Below, in pieces: positions 22,784 to 31,631 of a stretch of 64,000 nt of DNA; positions within the stretch are counted from its first letter, which is position 1; each line of letters opens with the position of its first letter. Source of the DNA: Rhodovulum euryhalinum (GTDB lineage Bacteria; Pseudomonadota; Alphaproteobacteria; Rhodobacterales; Rhodobacteraceae). The stretch lies in NCBI RefSeq assembly GCF_004342445.1, contig NZ_SLWW01000002.1:309060-373059 (forward strand), given 5' to 3'. The notes under the pieces are model-generated. The model did no database searches, was not told the DNA's origin, and worked only from the letters and a program-made list of their open reading frames with translations. The position numbers and the translations under genes are program-made.

Positions 22784-24352
22784 ATGATGACACGAGTTGA
22801 TCCTGCCCTTGCGGAGGAAGCAGTCCGGGCCGCGGGCCCACATGCGGTCGTGATCGGGGCGGGTCTCGGCGGTCTTGCCGCCGCGATGCGCCTTGGCGCC
22901 AAGGGCTACCGGGTCACCGTGATCGACAAGCTTGACGTGCCGGGCGGCCGCGGCTCGGCGATCTGGCAGGACGGGCACCGGTTCGACCTAGGCCCGACCA
23001 TCGTGACGGTGCCGCAAATCTTCCGCTCGCTCTGGCAGGATTGCGGCCGCGATTTCGACGCGGACGTGAAACTGGTCCCGATGGATCCGTTCTACGAGAT
23101 CGTGTTCCCCGACGGCGAACGATTCCGGGCGCAGCAGGATACCGATGGCATGCGGGCCGAGGTGGCCCGCCTGTCGCCTTCTGACCTCGCGGGCTATGAC
23201 CAGTTCCTGAAGGACAGCGAGAAGCGCTACTGGTTCGGATTCGAGGAACTGGGCCGCAAGCCGATGCACAAGTGGATGGACCTGGTGAAGGTGCTGCACA
23301 TCTTCGGGATGCTGCGCGCCGACAAGTCGGTCTATGCCCATGCCGCGAGCCGGGTAAAGGACGAGCGCCTGCGCATGGCGCTGTCGTTCCACCCGCTGTT
23401 CATCGGGGGCGACCCGTTCAACGTCACCTCGATGTATATCCTCGTCAGCTACCTCGAAAAGGAATTCGGGGTGCATTACGCGATGGGTGGCGTGGCCGCG
23501 ATCGCCAAGGCGATGGCCGGCGTAATCGAGGGGCAGGGCGGAATGATGCGCATGGGCACCGAGGTCGACGAGATCCTCGTCGAACGGCGCCCCCATTCAC
23601 ACAAGGCCACGGGCGTCCGGCTTGCCTCGGGTGAGGTGCTCAAGGCCGACATCGTGGTGTCGAACGCCGATGCGGGCTTTACCTACAACACCCTTCTGAG
23701 GAACCACCGCCGCTGGCGCTGGACCGACGAATCGCTGGCGAAGAAACGCTGGTCGATGGGCCTCTTCGTCTGGTATTTCGGAACGAAGGGGACGCGGGGG
23801 ATGTGGAAGGACGTGGGCCATCACACGGTGCTGAACGGCCCGCGCTACAAGGGTCTCGTCAAGGACATCTTCTTCCACCAGGAAAAGCTGTGCGACGACA
23901 TGAGCCTCTATATCCACCGCCCCTCGGTCACCGACTCCTCGGCCGCGCCCGAGGGCGACGACACGTTCTACGCGCTGTCGCCGGTGCCGAACCTGCACAC
24001 CGACACCCCCGTCGACTGGCAGGCCAATGGCGAGCGCTATCGCCAGGCGGTGCAGGACTTCATGGAAGACAAGCTCATGCCGGGGCTCGGCAAGCATGTC
24101 TCGACCAGCCTGTTCTTCACGCCCGAGCAGTTCTGCGACCGCTATCTCTCGCCTTATGGCGCCGGGTTCTCGCTGGAACCGCGCATCTTCCAGAGCGCGA
24201 ATTTCCGCCCCCACAACATCAGCGAAGAGGTCGAAGGGCTTTACATGGTCGGTGCCGGCACCCATCCGGGCGCGGGGCTGCCCAGCGTGATCACCTCGGC
24301 CGAGGTCATGGCCAAGCTCGTGCCGGACGCCGCCCCCGTGACGGCGGGCTGA
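22784..24352 (+). CDS. crtI: Phytoene desaturase (neurosporene-forming type)
   Basis: FAD enzyme that desaturates phytoene; in Rhodobacteraceae three steps give neurosporene. The 522-residue product has the dinucleotide motif VVIGAGLGG (22-30, Gly25/Gly27/Gly30). The bacterial carotenoid desaturase C-terminal signature is EGLYMVGAGTHPGAGLPSV. ATG at 22784 follows a short leader with a PpsR operator. A second in-frame ATG is the next codon. crtB begins 1 base after its stop. Confidence 0.96.
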   Translation: MMTRVDPALAEEAVRAAGPHAVVIGAGLGGLAAAMRLGAKGYRVTVIDKLDVPGGRGSAIWQDGHRFDLGPTIVTVPQIFRSLWQDCGRDFDADVKLVPMDPFYEIVFPDGERFRAQQDTDGMRAEVARLSPSDLAGYDQFLKDSEKRYWFGFEELGRKPMHKWMDLVKVLHIFGMLRADKSVYAHAASRVKDERLRMALSFHPLFIGGDPFNVTSMYILVSYLEKEFGVHYAMGGVAAIAKAMAGVIEGQGGMMRMGTEVDEILVERRPHSHKATGVRLASGEVLKADIVVSNADAGFTYNTLLRNHRRWRWTDESLAKKRWSMGLFVWYFGTKGTRGMWKDVGHHTVLNGPRYKGLVKDIFFHQEKLCDDMSLYIHRPSVTDSSAAPEGDDTFYALSPVPNLHTDTPVDWQANGERYRQAVQDFMEDKLMPGLGKHVSTSLFFTPEQFCDRYLSPYGAGFSLEPRIFQSANFRPHNISEEVEGLYMVGAGTHPGAGLPSVITSAEVMAKLVPDAAPVTAG

Positions 24353-24353
24353 G

Positions 24354-25409
24354 ATGATCAACCCCGCGGATCTTGCGCATTGCGAAGCCTCGATCCGGAC
24401 CGGGTCGTATTCCTTCCATGCCGCGTCCAAGCTCTTGCCGGACCGGGTCCGCGACCCCGCGCTGGCGCTCTATGCCTTTTGCCGGATGACCGACGATTCG
24501 GTGGATCTGACAAAGGACAAGAGCGCGGCGGTGCTTACCCTGGGCGAGCGGCTTGACCTGATCTATCGAGGCGCTCCCCGGAACGCCCCCGCCGACCGGG
24601 CCTTCGCGGCGGTGGTCGAGGAGTTCGAAATGCCGCGCACCCTGCCCGAGGCCCTGCTGGAAGGCATGGCCTGGGACGCGATGGGCCGGCGCTACAAGAC
24701 CCTGTCCGATGTCTATGCCTATTCCGCGCGGGTGGCGGCGGCGGTCGGCGTGATGATGGCGGTGCTGATGCGGGCGCGCTGCCCGCACGCGCTGGCGCGG
24801 GCCTGCGATCTGGGCGTGGCGATGCAGCTGTCGAACATCAGCCGCGACGTGGGCGAGGACGCGCACGAGGGCCGGTTCTACCTGCCGACCGACTGGATGG
24901 ACGAGGCGGGGATCGACCTCGACGCCTTTCTCGCCGATCCGCAGCCCACGCCCGAGATGCGGCGCATGGTCCGGCGGCTGCTGGCCGATGCGAACCGGCT
25001 CTATTTCCGGGCCGAACCGGGGCTGGTCGAACTGCCGTTTTCCTGCCGCCCCGGCATCTTCGCAGCGCGCCATATCTACGCCGCGATCGGGCGCGAGATC
25101 GCGCGCGCCGATTTCGACAGCATCACGCGCCGGGCCGTCACCACCAAAGGCCAGAAGATCGGCTGGCTGATCTGGTCCTCGATCCAGACGCTGATCGTCA
25201 CGGCCATGCCGCGCTCGGCCGTTCTGTATGGCAAGCCCTTGCCGGAATGTGCCTATCTGGTCGAGGCCGCGGCCGAACGATTGCCGTCCGCCAACCCGTG
25301 GGGCGAGGGCCGCGCGGGCGAGGTTATCGCCGTTCTCGCGCAATTGAAGGCGCAAGAGCAGGCAAGGCGCCTTGCCGCATTGGCCGAGGGACAACGCCGC
25401 GCTATCTAG
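24354..25409 (+). CDS. crtB: Phytoene synthase
   Basis: Condenses two geranylgeranyl diphosphates to phytoene, the first committed carotenoid step. The 351-residue product has the two Asp-rich Mg-diphosphate sites of the family: MTDDSVD at 45-51 and SNISRDVGEDA at about 160. YALYAFCRxxDD-type context (ALALYAFCRM) is present. It is one base from crtI and 5 bases from tspO, so crtI-crtB-tspO form one unit. Confidence 0.96.
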   Translation: MINPADLAHCEASIRTGSYSFHAASKLLPDRVRDPALALYAFCRMTDDSVDLTKDKSAAVLTLGERLDLIYRGAPRNAPADRAFAAVVEEFEMPRTLPEALLEGMAWDAMGRRYKTLSDVYAYSARVAAAVGVMMAVLMRARCPHALARACDLGVAMQLSNISRDVGEDAHEGRFYLPTDWMDEAGIDLDAFLADPQPTPEMRRMVRRLLADANRLYFRAEPGLVELPFSCRPGIFAARHIYAAIGREIARADFDSITRRAVTTKGQKIGWLIWSSIQTLIVTAMPRSAVLYGKPLPECAYLVEAAAERLPSANPWGEGRAGEVIAVLAQLKAQEQARRLAALAEGQRRAI

Positions 25410-25414
25410 GAAGC

Positions 25415-25900
25415 ATGCTGATGGATTGGCCGCTCTTCGCGATCTTCGTCGTCACCGCCTTTGCAGCGGGGTCCACCGGGGCGTTCTTCTCGCCTGGCAC
25501 ATGGTATGAACGGCTGTCCAAGCCGGTCTGGACGCCGCCCAACTGGCTGTTCCCGATGGCCTGGTTCGTGTTGTACCTCTCGATGGCCTACGCCGCGATG
25601 CGCATCGCGATCTCGGGCCACCCCGAGATGAGCCATGCGCTGGCGATCTGGGGATTGCAGATCGTGTTCAACACGCTCTGGTCGCCGGTGTTCTTCGGGT
25701 TGCACCGGTTGTTCCCGGCGCTGATCGTGCTGTTCGGCATGTGGGCCTCGGTGCTGGCGATGGTCATTGCCTTCTGGCGCGTGGATCCTGTTGCAGGGGC
25801 ATTGGTCGCCCCCTATCTCGTCTGGACCAGCTACGCCTTTGCGCTGAACTTCTCGATCTGGCGCCGCAATCCCGGCGCGGCGCAGATGGCCGGGGCGTAG
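25415..25900 (+). CDS. tspO: Tryptophan-rich sensory protein TspO/CrtK
   Basis: Five-helix outer-membrane protein of the TspO/MBR family, a porphyrin-binding regulator that tunes pigment gene expression to oxygen in Rhodobacter. The 161-residue product starts with MLMDWPLFAIF and shows five hydrophobic segments. Signature residues include SKPVWTPPNWLFPMAWFVLY (residues 36-55), AxWGLQIVFNTLWSPVFF and a C-terminal FALNFSIWRRN. It overlaps nothing but lies 5 bases after crtB; the old name crtK reflects the same position in Rhodobacter capsulatus. Confidence 0.94.
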   Translation: MLMDWPLFAIFVVTAFAAGSTGAFFSPGTWYERLSKPVWTPPNWLFPMAWFVLYLSMAYAAMRIAISGHPEMSHALAIWGLQIVFNTLWSPVFFGLHRLFPALIVLFGMWASVLAMVIAFWRVDPVAGALVAPYLVWTSYAFALNFSIWRRNPGAAQMAGA

Positions 25901-25941
25901 TCCGCCGCGGTCCTTCTTCTTGGTCCAAATACTCTGGGGGT

Positions 25942-25986
25942 CTGGGGGCAAAGCCCCCAGCCGGTCGCCTTGCGCAAGCAAGGCGA
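25942..25986. repeat. Tandem hairpins in the tspO/crtC convergent gap
   Basis: Two perfect stem-loops lie side by side. CTGGGGGC (25942-25949) and GCCCCCAG (25953-25960) close a 3-base AAA loop. TCGCCTTGC (25965-25973) and GCAAGGCGA (25978-25986) close a GCAA tetraloop. The gap separates convergent tspO and crtC, so a bidirectional termination role fits. From memory, the first hairpin and the preceding TGGTCCAAATACTC stretch look like an intergenic repeat common in Rhodobacteraceae; this should be checked against genomes. Confidence 0.65.
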
Positions 25987-26006
25987 AATCCGGTCATCCC
26001 CGGCTC

Positions 26007-26921
26007 TCAGTCCCCGAACCGCCACCCCGCCCGCCGCGGCACCCGCACCGCCAGCATCGGCTTCAGCAGCGGACTGGCAAAGCGGTCGAGGTCCAGTGCC
26101 TCGTGAACGCCCACCATTTCCTCGCCGAAGACCTGGGTCCGGACCGCCGAACGGCAATAGAACGGCGCGTCCAGCATGTCGGCCACCTGCAGGGGCGTGT
26201 AGCCCGGATCGGCCCGGGTCTCGCGCCGGACCAGCCATTTCGACCGGGCGAAGCGCGTGCGCGGCGGCGCGTCGATCACCTCGGCCGAGCCATCCGCCCC
26301 GAAATGCAGCCCCACCGCCAGTTCCGAGCCGTCCCGCACAGTGGCGTCGTAGAAGCAATAGGCGCCGTTGTCGGCGGTCGGGAATCGCCCCCAGGTCCAG
26401 TAGCTGAAATCGTCCTCCAGCGCGTGGATGCCGAAATTCGCGTCGAAATAGCCATGCCCCGTCCATTGCCAGCCGGGCTGGTTCAGGTCGACCTCGATCT
26501 CGGACGAGGGCGCGAAGGGCCGCCAGACATGGCTGCCGTCCTGTTTCAGCGGCAACTCGACCGAGGTGATCGCCGACGGGGTGACCGTCACGCGCCCCTT
26601 CAGCCGGTGCATCCGGGGCCAGGCCACCTCGTCGATGTCGATCAGCAACTGGCGGCCCGTCCAGGTGAGTTTCGATGGCCCGACCTCGAACGTGTTGCGC
26701 GACTGGCGCAGGGCGGCCTGGCCGCGGTCGGTCATCGTCCAGCGGCCGCCCCGCCCATAGGTCGCGACGTTGATGCAGCAATGATCCTCGGGGTTCCGGC
26801 GCCCCGACCAGCGATACCAGGGCGAGAACACCGATCCGATGAACGAGATGATGGAAATCTGCTGTTCGCCGTCGCGGCTGATGCCGTCGACATACCACCA
26901 GGCATAGCCGTCCGGCGGCAC
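26007..26921 (-). CDS. crtC: Hydroxyneurosporene/acyclic carotenoid 1,2-hydratase
   Basis: Adds water at the C1-C2 double bond of neurosporene in the spheroidene pathway. The chosen start is GTG at 26921 (VPPDGYAWWYVDGIS), 2 bases after the crtD stop, giving 304 residues. Homologues begin shortly before the same PPxGYAWWY motif, so a start a few codons upstream inside crtD cannot be excluded. Other family features are FIGSVFSPWYRW, NPEDHCCINVATYG and HGYFDANFGIHALEDDF. It is co-transcribed with crtD. Confidence 0.92.
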   Translation of the reverse strand: MPPDGYAWWYVDGISRDGEQQISIISFIGSVFSPWYRWSGRRNPEDHCCINVATYGRGGRWTMTDRGQAALRQSRNTFEVGPSKLTWTGRQLLIDIDEVAWPRMHRLKGRVTVTPSAITSVELPLKQDGSHVWRPFAPSSEIEVDLNQPGWQWTGHGYFDANFGIHALEDDFSYWTWGRFPTADNGAYCFYDATVRDGSELAVGLHFGADGSAEVIDAPPRTRFARSKWLVRRETRADPGYTPLQVADMLDAPFYCRSAVRTQVFGEEMVGVHEALDLDRFASPLLKPMLAVRVPRRAGWRFGD

Positions 26922-26923
26922 CT

Positions 26924-28414
26924 CTAGGTCGAAGCAAGGTCCGTCAAGATCGCCGCGGCCGCGTGCCGTCCGGAGAGGGTTGCCATGGGGATGCCCGCCC
27001 CCGGATGCGCCCCGCCCCCCGCCAGGTAGAGCCCCGCCACCTTCGTCCGTGCCGTGGGCTTCTTCAACGAGGCTGTCAGGCCGTGCGGGCTCCGCCCGTA
27101 GAGGGAACCTTCCGAGGCCGGGAACAGCTTCGCGAACTGCCGCGGCGTCGTCAGCCATTCGGTCCCCGGTGTCGGGTCGAAGGTCAGCCCGAACCGGGCC
27201 AGCGTCTCGAAGGTGCGCGTCCGGCACGTCTCTTTCTCCTCGTCTGTCGGATCGGCCCCGTCCGCTTGGGGCGGGCCGTTCATGATGATCTCGAACCGTT
27301 CCAGCCCCTGCGGCGAGGTGCCGGTGCCCCGGTCCTGCGCGCAGATATAGAGCGTGCCGTCGTCCGGCATACGGCCAGCTTCGATCGGATCGAATTCGGT
27401 ATGCGGATCGGTGCAGAAAAAGACGTTGTGATGGACAAGCTCCGGCCCCGTCGGGACGGCGGCATAGGACCAGACATAGGCCGACAGGCTGCGCGGATGG
27501 GTGGCCGCGCGCGGCAGGGTGTCGCGCAGACCCTCGCCGAGCAGCCCCGCCCCCAGCGCGGCCGGATCGCCGTTGAAGACGACGATATCGGCGGGCAGGC
27601 GGGTGCCATCCTCCAGGTGCACGGCGACGACTCGGCCGGCACGCGTCTCGATCCGTGCGGCCCCGGCGCCGAAGGTAAAGGCGGCGCCCTGCGTGCGGGC
27701 CAGCCGTTCCAGCCCGTGGGCCAGCCGTTTCATGCCGCCCTCGACCCGCCAGACGCCCTGTGCCTCGGCGTGCCAGATCAGCCCCAGGATCGCGGGCGAC
27801 CGGAACGGCGAGCCGCCGACATAGGTGGCATAGCGCCCGAAGAGCTGGGCCAGCCGCGGGTCGGAGAACTGCGCGCCGAGCGTTTGCGCCAGCGTCCGGT
27901 GCGGCGCCATGTCGAGGATCAGCCTGGGATGGGTCAGCACATGGGCGGTCAGCGCGCCTTGCGAGGGCGTGCCCGCCAGCATCATCGGCCCCTCGAACGC
28001 CTGATAGAGCCGCTTTGCCCGGGCGCAGAAGGCGCGGAATTCGCGTTCCGCCTGCACCCCGCCGAAGGTGCCCACCGCCGCCGCGCTGGCTGCCTCGTCG
28101 GCGAAGAGATCCAGCGTTCCGCCGTCCGGCCACCAGTGGCGCGCCAGAACCTCTTCGCGATGCAGCGTCACATAGTCGGACAGCCGCGCGCCGGTGCTGT
28201 CGAAAAGCTCCTCGAAGACGGGGCGCAGGGTCATCACCGTGGGCCCGGCATCGACCGGCCCGGCGTCGGTCGCCATCGTGCGCATCTTGCCGCCCGGCCC
28301 GGGCGCGCGGTCCACGACATGCACCTTCAGCCCCGCATGGGCCAGCCGGATCGCCGCCGAAAGCCCCCCCATCCCGGCGCCGATGACGACGATTTCCTCA
28401 GCCCTTGCGGCCAT
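26924..28414 (-). CDS. crtD: Methoxyneurosporene (1-hydroxycarotenoid 3,4-) dehydrogenase
   Basis: FAD-dependent 3,4-desaturase of hydroxylated carotenoids in the spheroidene pathway. The 496-residue product starts with MAARAEEIVVIGAGMGG; the GxGxxG motif is Gly12/Gly14/Gly17. The C-terminal signature is LYLAGGGAHPGAGIPMATLSG. The start is fixed by a GAGGTGG ribosome site; in-frame upstream ATGs would run into the crtE promoter. Two PpsR operators lie 40-85 bases upstream, shared with crtE. Confidence 0.95.
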   Translation of the reverse strand: MAARAEEIVVIGAGMGGLSAAIRLAHAGLKVHVVDRAPGPGGKMRTMATDAGPVDAGPTVMTLRPVFEELFDSTGARLSDYVTLHREEVLARHWWPDGGTLDLFADEAASAAAVGTFGGVQAEREFRAFCARAKRLYQAFEGPMMLAGTPSQGALTAHVLTHPRLILDMAPHRTLAQTLGAQFSDPRLAQLFGRYATYVGGSPFRSPAILGLIWHAEAQGVWRVEGGMKRLAHGLERLARTQGAAFTFGAGAARIETRAGRVVAVHLEDGTRLPADIVVFNGDPAALGAGLLGEGLRDTLPRAATHPRSLSAYVWSYAAVPTGPELVHHNVFFCTDPHTEFDPIEAGRMPDDGTLYICAQDRGTGTSPQGLERFEIIMNGPPQADGADPTDEEKETCRTRTFETLARFGLTFDPTPGTEWLTTPRQFAKLFPASEGSLYGRSPHGLTASLKKPTARTKVAGLYLAGGGAHPGAGIPMATLSGRHAAAAILTDLAST

Positions 28415-28454
28415 CTTGATCCACCTCAAGGAATGTTGACTCGGGACCATAGAG

Positions 28455-28472
28455 TGTCCATCCTGATTTACA
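28455..28472. promoter_or_regulatory. PpsR/CrtJ operator 1 in the crtD/crtE gap
   Basis: Exact palindrome: TGT at 28455-28457, ACA at 28470-28472. It pairs with a second site starting 26 bases later. The divergent arrangement means one operator pair probably controls both crtDC and crtEF. Confidence 0.85.
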
Positions 28473-28480
28473 ATCGTGAA

Positions 28481-28498
28481 TGTCTCGCCTGCCTGACA
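28481..28498. promoter_or_regulatory. PpsR/CrtJ operator 2 in the crtD/crtE gap
   Basis: Exact palindrome: TGT at 28481-28483, ACA at 28496-28498, 8 bases beyond the end of operator 1. The crtE ATG is 43 bases further on. An 8-base gap between two palindromes is the arrangement described for CrtJ at the Rhodobacter capsulatus bchC promoter. Confidence 0.85.
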
Positions 28499-28541
28499 CA
28501 TCCGGGTATGTGCAGCGGACAGACCAGAACGGGGAGCCACC

Positions 28542-29411
28542 ATGGACCTTTCGGGCCGCATCGAATCCGCCATCAGCCGTGCGATTGCAGAGGGACAGGC
28601 CGGCGCGGCGCCGCCGAAACTGGCCGCGGCGCTGGATTACGCGGTGACACCGGGCGGTGCGCGCATTCGCCCCACCATCTGCCTGAACGTCGCGATGGCC
28701 TGCGGCGACGACAAACCCGATCTGGCCGACGCCGCCGCGACGGCGGTCGAGCTGATCCACTGCGCCAGCCTCGTCCATGACGACATGCCGTGCTTCGACA
28801 ATGCCGACATACGGCGCGGCAAGCCCGCGTTGCACAAGGCCTATGGCGAACCGCTGGCGCTGTTGGCCGGCGACAGCCTGATCGTCGCGGGCTTCGAGGT
28901 GCTGGCCCGCGCGGCCCATCACGACTGCCAGCGCGCGATCGAACTGATCCGCATCCTGGGCCAGCGCACCGGCATGCCCTACGGCATCTGCGCCGGCCAG
29001 GGCTGGGAGAGCGAGGACAAGATCGACCTGTCCGCCTATCACCGCGCCAAGACCGGCGCGCTTTTCATCGCCGCGACCTCGATGGGCGCCGTTGCGGCGG
29101 GCCACGAGGCCGAGCCGTGGGAGGAACTGGGCGACCGCATCGGCGAGGCGTTCCAGGTGGCCGACGACCTCAAGGACGCGCTGCTGGATGCCGAGACGAT
29201 GGGCAAGCCTGCCGGACAGGATGCGGCCAATGGCCGGCCGAGCGCGGTGGCCGAACTGGGCGTCGATGGCGCGGTGCAACGCTTCAAGGATATCCTGTCG
29301 GGCGCCATCGCCTCGATCCCGTCCTGCCCGGGCGAGGCGCGGCTGGCGCAGATGGTCCGCATGATGGCCGAACGGCTGATCCCCGAACCTGCGAGCCAGG
29401 TCGCCGAATGA
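28542..29411 (+). CDS. crtE: Geranylgeranyl diphosphate synthase
   Basis: Prenyl chain elongation enzyme supplying C20 diphosphate for carotenoids and the bacteriochlorophyll tail. The 289-residue product has the first Asp-rich motif as HDDMPCFDNADIRRG (Asp80/Asp81, with Asp86) and the second as VADDLKDALLD near 206-214. GGARIRPTI (38-46) binds the homoallylic substrate. It overlaps crtF in an ATGA. Two PpsR operators precede it. Confidence 0.96.
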   Translation: MDLSGRIESAISRAIAEGQAGAAPPKLAAALDYAVTPGGARIRPTICLNVAMACGDDKPDLADAAATAVELIHCASLVHDDMPCFDNADIRRGKPALHKAYGEPLALLAGDSLIVAGFEVLARAAHHDCQRAIELIRILGQRTGMPYGICAGQGWESEDKIDLSAYHRAKTGALFIAATSMGAVAAGHEAEPWEELGDRIGEAFQVADDLKDALLDAETMGKPAGQDAANGRPSAVAELGVDGAVQRFKDILSGAIASIPSCPGEARLAQMVRMMAERLIPEPASQVAE

Positions 29412-30556
29412 CCGACGCCATTCCTGATACCGCCCCCGCGCGTGCCCCGCGCGGGTTCAGTTGGCGCCGCTGGCGCAATCGCAAGATCGCCTCGCCCGCC
29501 TTCCAGAGCTGGGCCAGCCGCTTTCCGCTGACCCGGGGCCATGCCAGGCGCGAAGGCGAGCGGCTGTTCGACCTCGTGGCGGGCTTTGTCCACAGCCAGG
29601 TTCTGTGGGCCGTTGTCGAGCTCGACCTCCTGACGGCCACCCGGGACGCGCCGCAGAGCCTGACGACGCTCGCCAATCGCGCCCGCATCCCCGAGGATCG
29701 GATGGAGGCACTGATGCAGGCGGCCACGGCGCTCGGCCTGTTCGAGCGGATGGGAGGTGGCTACCAGCTTTCGGGCCTGGGGGCGGCGCTGATGGGCGTG
29801 CCAGGGCTCATCGGCATGATCCGCCACCACGATGTGTTCTACCGCGACATGGAGGACCCGATCGCGGTTCTCCGGGGCGAAAAACAGACCGAGCTTGCCC
29901 GGTTCTGGCCCTATGTCTTTGGTGCGGGTGCGGCCGAGAACCCCGATGTGGCGCAGCGCTACTCGCAACTCATGGCCGACAGCCAGGCGCTGGTGGCCGA
30001 AGAAACGCTGCGGACAGTTTCGCTCGACGGGATCACGCATCTGCTGGACGTGGGCGGGGGCACGGGCGCGTTTCTTGCCGCCGTCGGCCGGGCCAATCCG
30101 TCGCTCAGGATGACGCTATTCGACCTGCCCGCCGTCGTGCCCGCAGCCGAGGCGCGGTTCCGCGAGGCGGGCCTGTCCGGCCGGGTGCATGTCGTCGGCG
30201 GAAGCTTCCGCGACGACCCGCTGCCCGAGGGGGGTGACGCGATCTCGCTGATCCGGGTCTGCTACGACCACTCGGACGAAACGGTTCGGGCGCTGATGGC
30301 GAAGATTTTCGCCGCCTTGCCGCCGGGTGGAAAACTGCTCGTGTCCGAGCCGATGTCGGGCGGAGACCGCCCCCATCGGCCGGGCGACGCCTATTTCGCA
30401 TTTTATTGCATGGCCATGCAGACCGGCAAGGCGCGGTCCCAGGCGCGCATCGCCGAAATGATGAAAGAGGCGGGATTCCAAGGCATTGAGACCCCGCGAT
30501 CCCGCCGCCCCTTCGTCACGTCGGTGGTGACGGGCTGTAAACCCGGGGCGACATAA
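29408..30556 (+). CDS. crtF: Demethylspheroidene O-methyltransferase
   Basis: S-adenosylmethionine-dependent methyltransferase that makes the 1-methoxy group of spheroidene. The ATG at 29408 overlaps the crtE stop and gives 382 residues. A plant-type O-methyltransferase dimerisation domain (about 50-165) precedes the SAM motif LLDVGGGTGAFLAAV (about 206-220) and FDLPAVV. The basic N-terminus (FSWRRWRNRKIASPAF) is typical of CrtF. The bchC promoter region follows. Confidence 0.95.
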   Translation: MTDAIPDTAPARAPRGFSWRRWRNRKIASPAFQSWASRFPLTRGHARREGERLFDLVAGFVHSQVLWAVVELDLLTATRDAPQSLTTLANRARIPEDRMEALMQAATALGLFERMGGGYQLSGLGAALMGVPGLIGMIRHHDVFYRDMEDPIAVLRGEKQTELARFWPYVFGAGAAENPDVAQRYSQLMADSQALVAEETLRTVSLDGITHLLDVGGGTGAFLAAVGRANPSLRMTLFDLPAVVPAAEARFREAGLSGRVHVVGGSFRDDPLPEGGDAISLIRVCYDHSDETVRALMAKIFAALPPGGKLLVSEPMSGGDRPHRPGDAYFAFYCMAMQTGKARSQARIAEMMKEAGFQGIETPRSRRPFVTSVVTGCKPGAT

Positions 30557-30570
30557 TTGCCCCGGCAGGC

Positions 30571-30588
30571 TGTCTAAAAAAGTTGACA
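30571..30588. promoter_or_regulatory. PpsR/CrtJ operator 1 before bchC
   Basis: Exact palindrome with TGT at 30571-30573 and ACA at 30586-30588. The ACA half overlaps a TTGACA hexamer (30583-30588) that is a good -35 candidate for bchC. It pairs with a second palindrome 8 bases further on. Confidence 0.88.
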
Positions 30589-30596
30589 CTTGGGGC

Positions 30597-30614
30597 TGTC
30601 TAATTAAACTGACA
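30597..30614. promoter_or_regulatory. PpsR/CrtJ operator 2 before bchC
   Basis: Exact palindrome with TGT at 30597-30599 and ACA at 30612-30614, AT-rich inside (ctaattaaactg), which could include the -10 region. It is 69 bases before the bchC ATG. Start-to-start distance to operator 1 is 26 bases, as at crtD/crtE. Confidence 0.88.
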
Positions 30615-30683
30615 AGACAAGAGCCGATCACCAATGAGTGAGTCCCGAGTCTCTCGGGAATGCGGACGTGAAGGGAAGTGTCC

Positions 30684-31631
30684 ATGGAAACCACCGCCGT
30701 CATCCTTCGGGGTCCCAGGGAGCTTGGGCTTGGCAGGCTGGCGCTGACGGAACCGGGCAGCCGCGACCTTGTGGTCGAGATTTCCCATTCCGGCATCTCC
30801 ACGGGCACCGAAAAGCTTTTCTACACTGGCGAAATGCCGCCCTTTCCCGGGATGGGCTATCCGCTGGTGCCGGGCTACGAGGCTGCGGGCGAGGTGATCG
30901 AGGCCGGGTCCGACACGAACTTCAAGGTGGGTGAGCGGGTCTTCGTGCCCGGCGCCAACTGCTATGACGGGGCGTTCGGCCTGTTCGGCGGCTCGGCCCG
31001 CCGGCTGGTGACCGACGCGTCCCGCGTGACCCGGATCGACCCGGGACTCGGCGCCGAGGGTGCGTTGCTGGCGCTGGCCGCGACCGCGCGTCACGCGCTG
31101 GCGGGTGTCGACAAGAAGATGCCGGAACTGATCGTCGGCCACGGCGTGCTGGGCCGCCTGCTGGCCCGGCTGACCATCGCCGCGGGCGCCCCCGCCCCCA
31201 CCGTGTGGGAGATCAACCCCGCGCGCGCCGATGGCGCCGAGGGCTACGAGGTGCTGCATCCCGACAATGATCCGCGCCGCGACTACCGCACGATCTACGA
31301 CGCCTCGGGTGTCGGCAGCCTGCTCGACAGCCTCATCACCCGGATCGCCAAGGGCGGCGAGGTGGTGCTGGCCGGGTTCTATACCCAACCTCTGTCCTTC
31401 GCCTTCCCGCCCGCCTTCATGAAGGAGGCCCGCCTGCGCATCGCTGCGGAATGGGAGCGCGACGACCTGATTGCAACGCGCCAGCTTGTGGAAGCCGGGG
31501 CGTTGTCGCTGGGGGGCCTGATTACCCACAGCGTGCCCGCGGAAAAGGCCGCAGAAGCCTATGAAACCGCATTCAACGATCCTGCCTGTCTGAAAATGAT
31601 CCTGAACTGGGGAGCCGTTCATGACGCTTGA
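30684..31631 (+). CDS. bchC: Bacteriochlorophyllide a dehydrogenase (3-hydroxyethyl oxidising)
   Basis: Oxidises the 3-hydroxyethyl group to acetyl in bacteriochlorophyll a synthesis. The protein is a zinc-type alcohol-dehydrogenase-like fold of 315 residues from the ATG at 30684, behind AAGGGAAG. A GTG two codons earlier is possible but poorer. N-terminal [15 protein letters not shown] and [23 protein letters not shown] and the short Rossmann part ([15 protein letters not shown]) are typical. It overlaps bchX by 11 bases and leads the bchCXYZ-puf superoperon. Confidence 0.95.
   Translation: METTAVILRGPRELGLGRLALTEPGSRDLVVEISHSGISTGTEKLFYTGEMPPFPGMGYPLVPGYEAAGEVIEAGSDTNFKVGERVFVPGANCYDGAFGLFGGSARRLVTDASRVTRIDPGLGAEGALLALAATARHALAGVDKKMPELIVGHGVLGRLLARLTIAAGAPAPTVWEINPARADGAEGYEVLHPDNDPRRDYRTIYDASGVGSLLDSLITRIAKGGEVVLAGFYTQPLSFAFPPAFMKEARLRIAAEWERDDLIATRQLVEAGALSLGGLITHSVPAEKAAEAYETAFNDPACLKMILNWGAVHDA

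Noticed and set aside
28416..28429. FNR-like sequence TTGAT-N4-CTCAA before crtD
   Set aside because: One half deviates from the ATCAA consensus and the sequence coincides with the crtD ribosome site, which explains it better.
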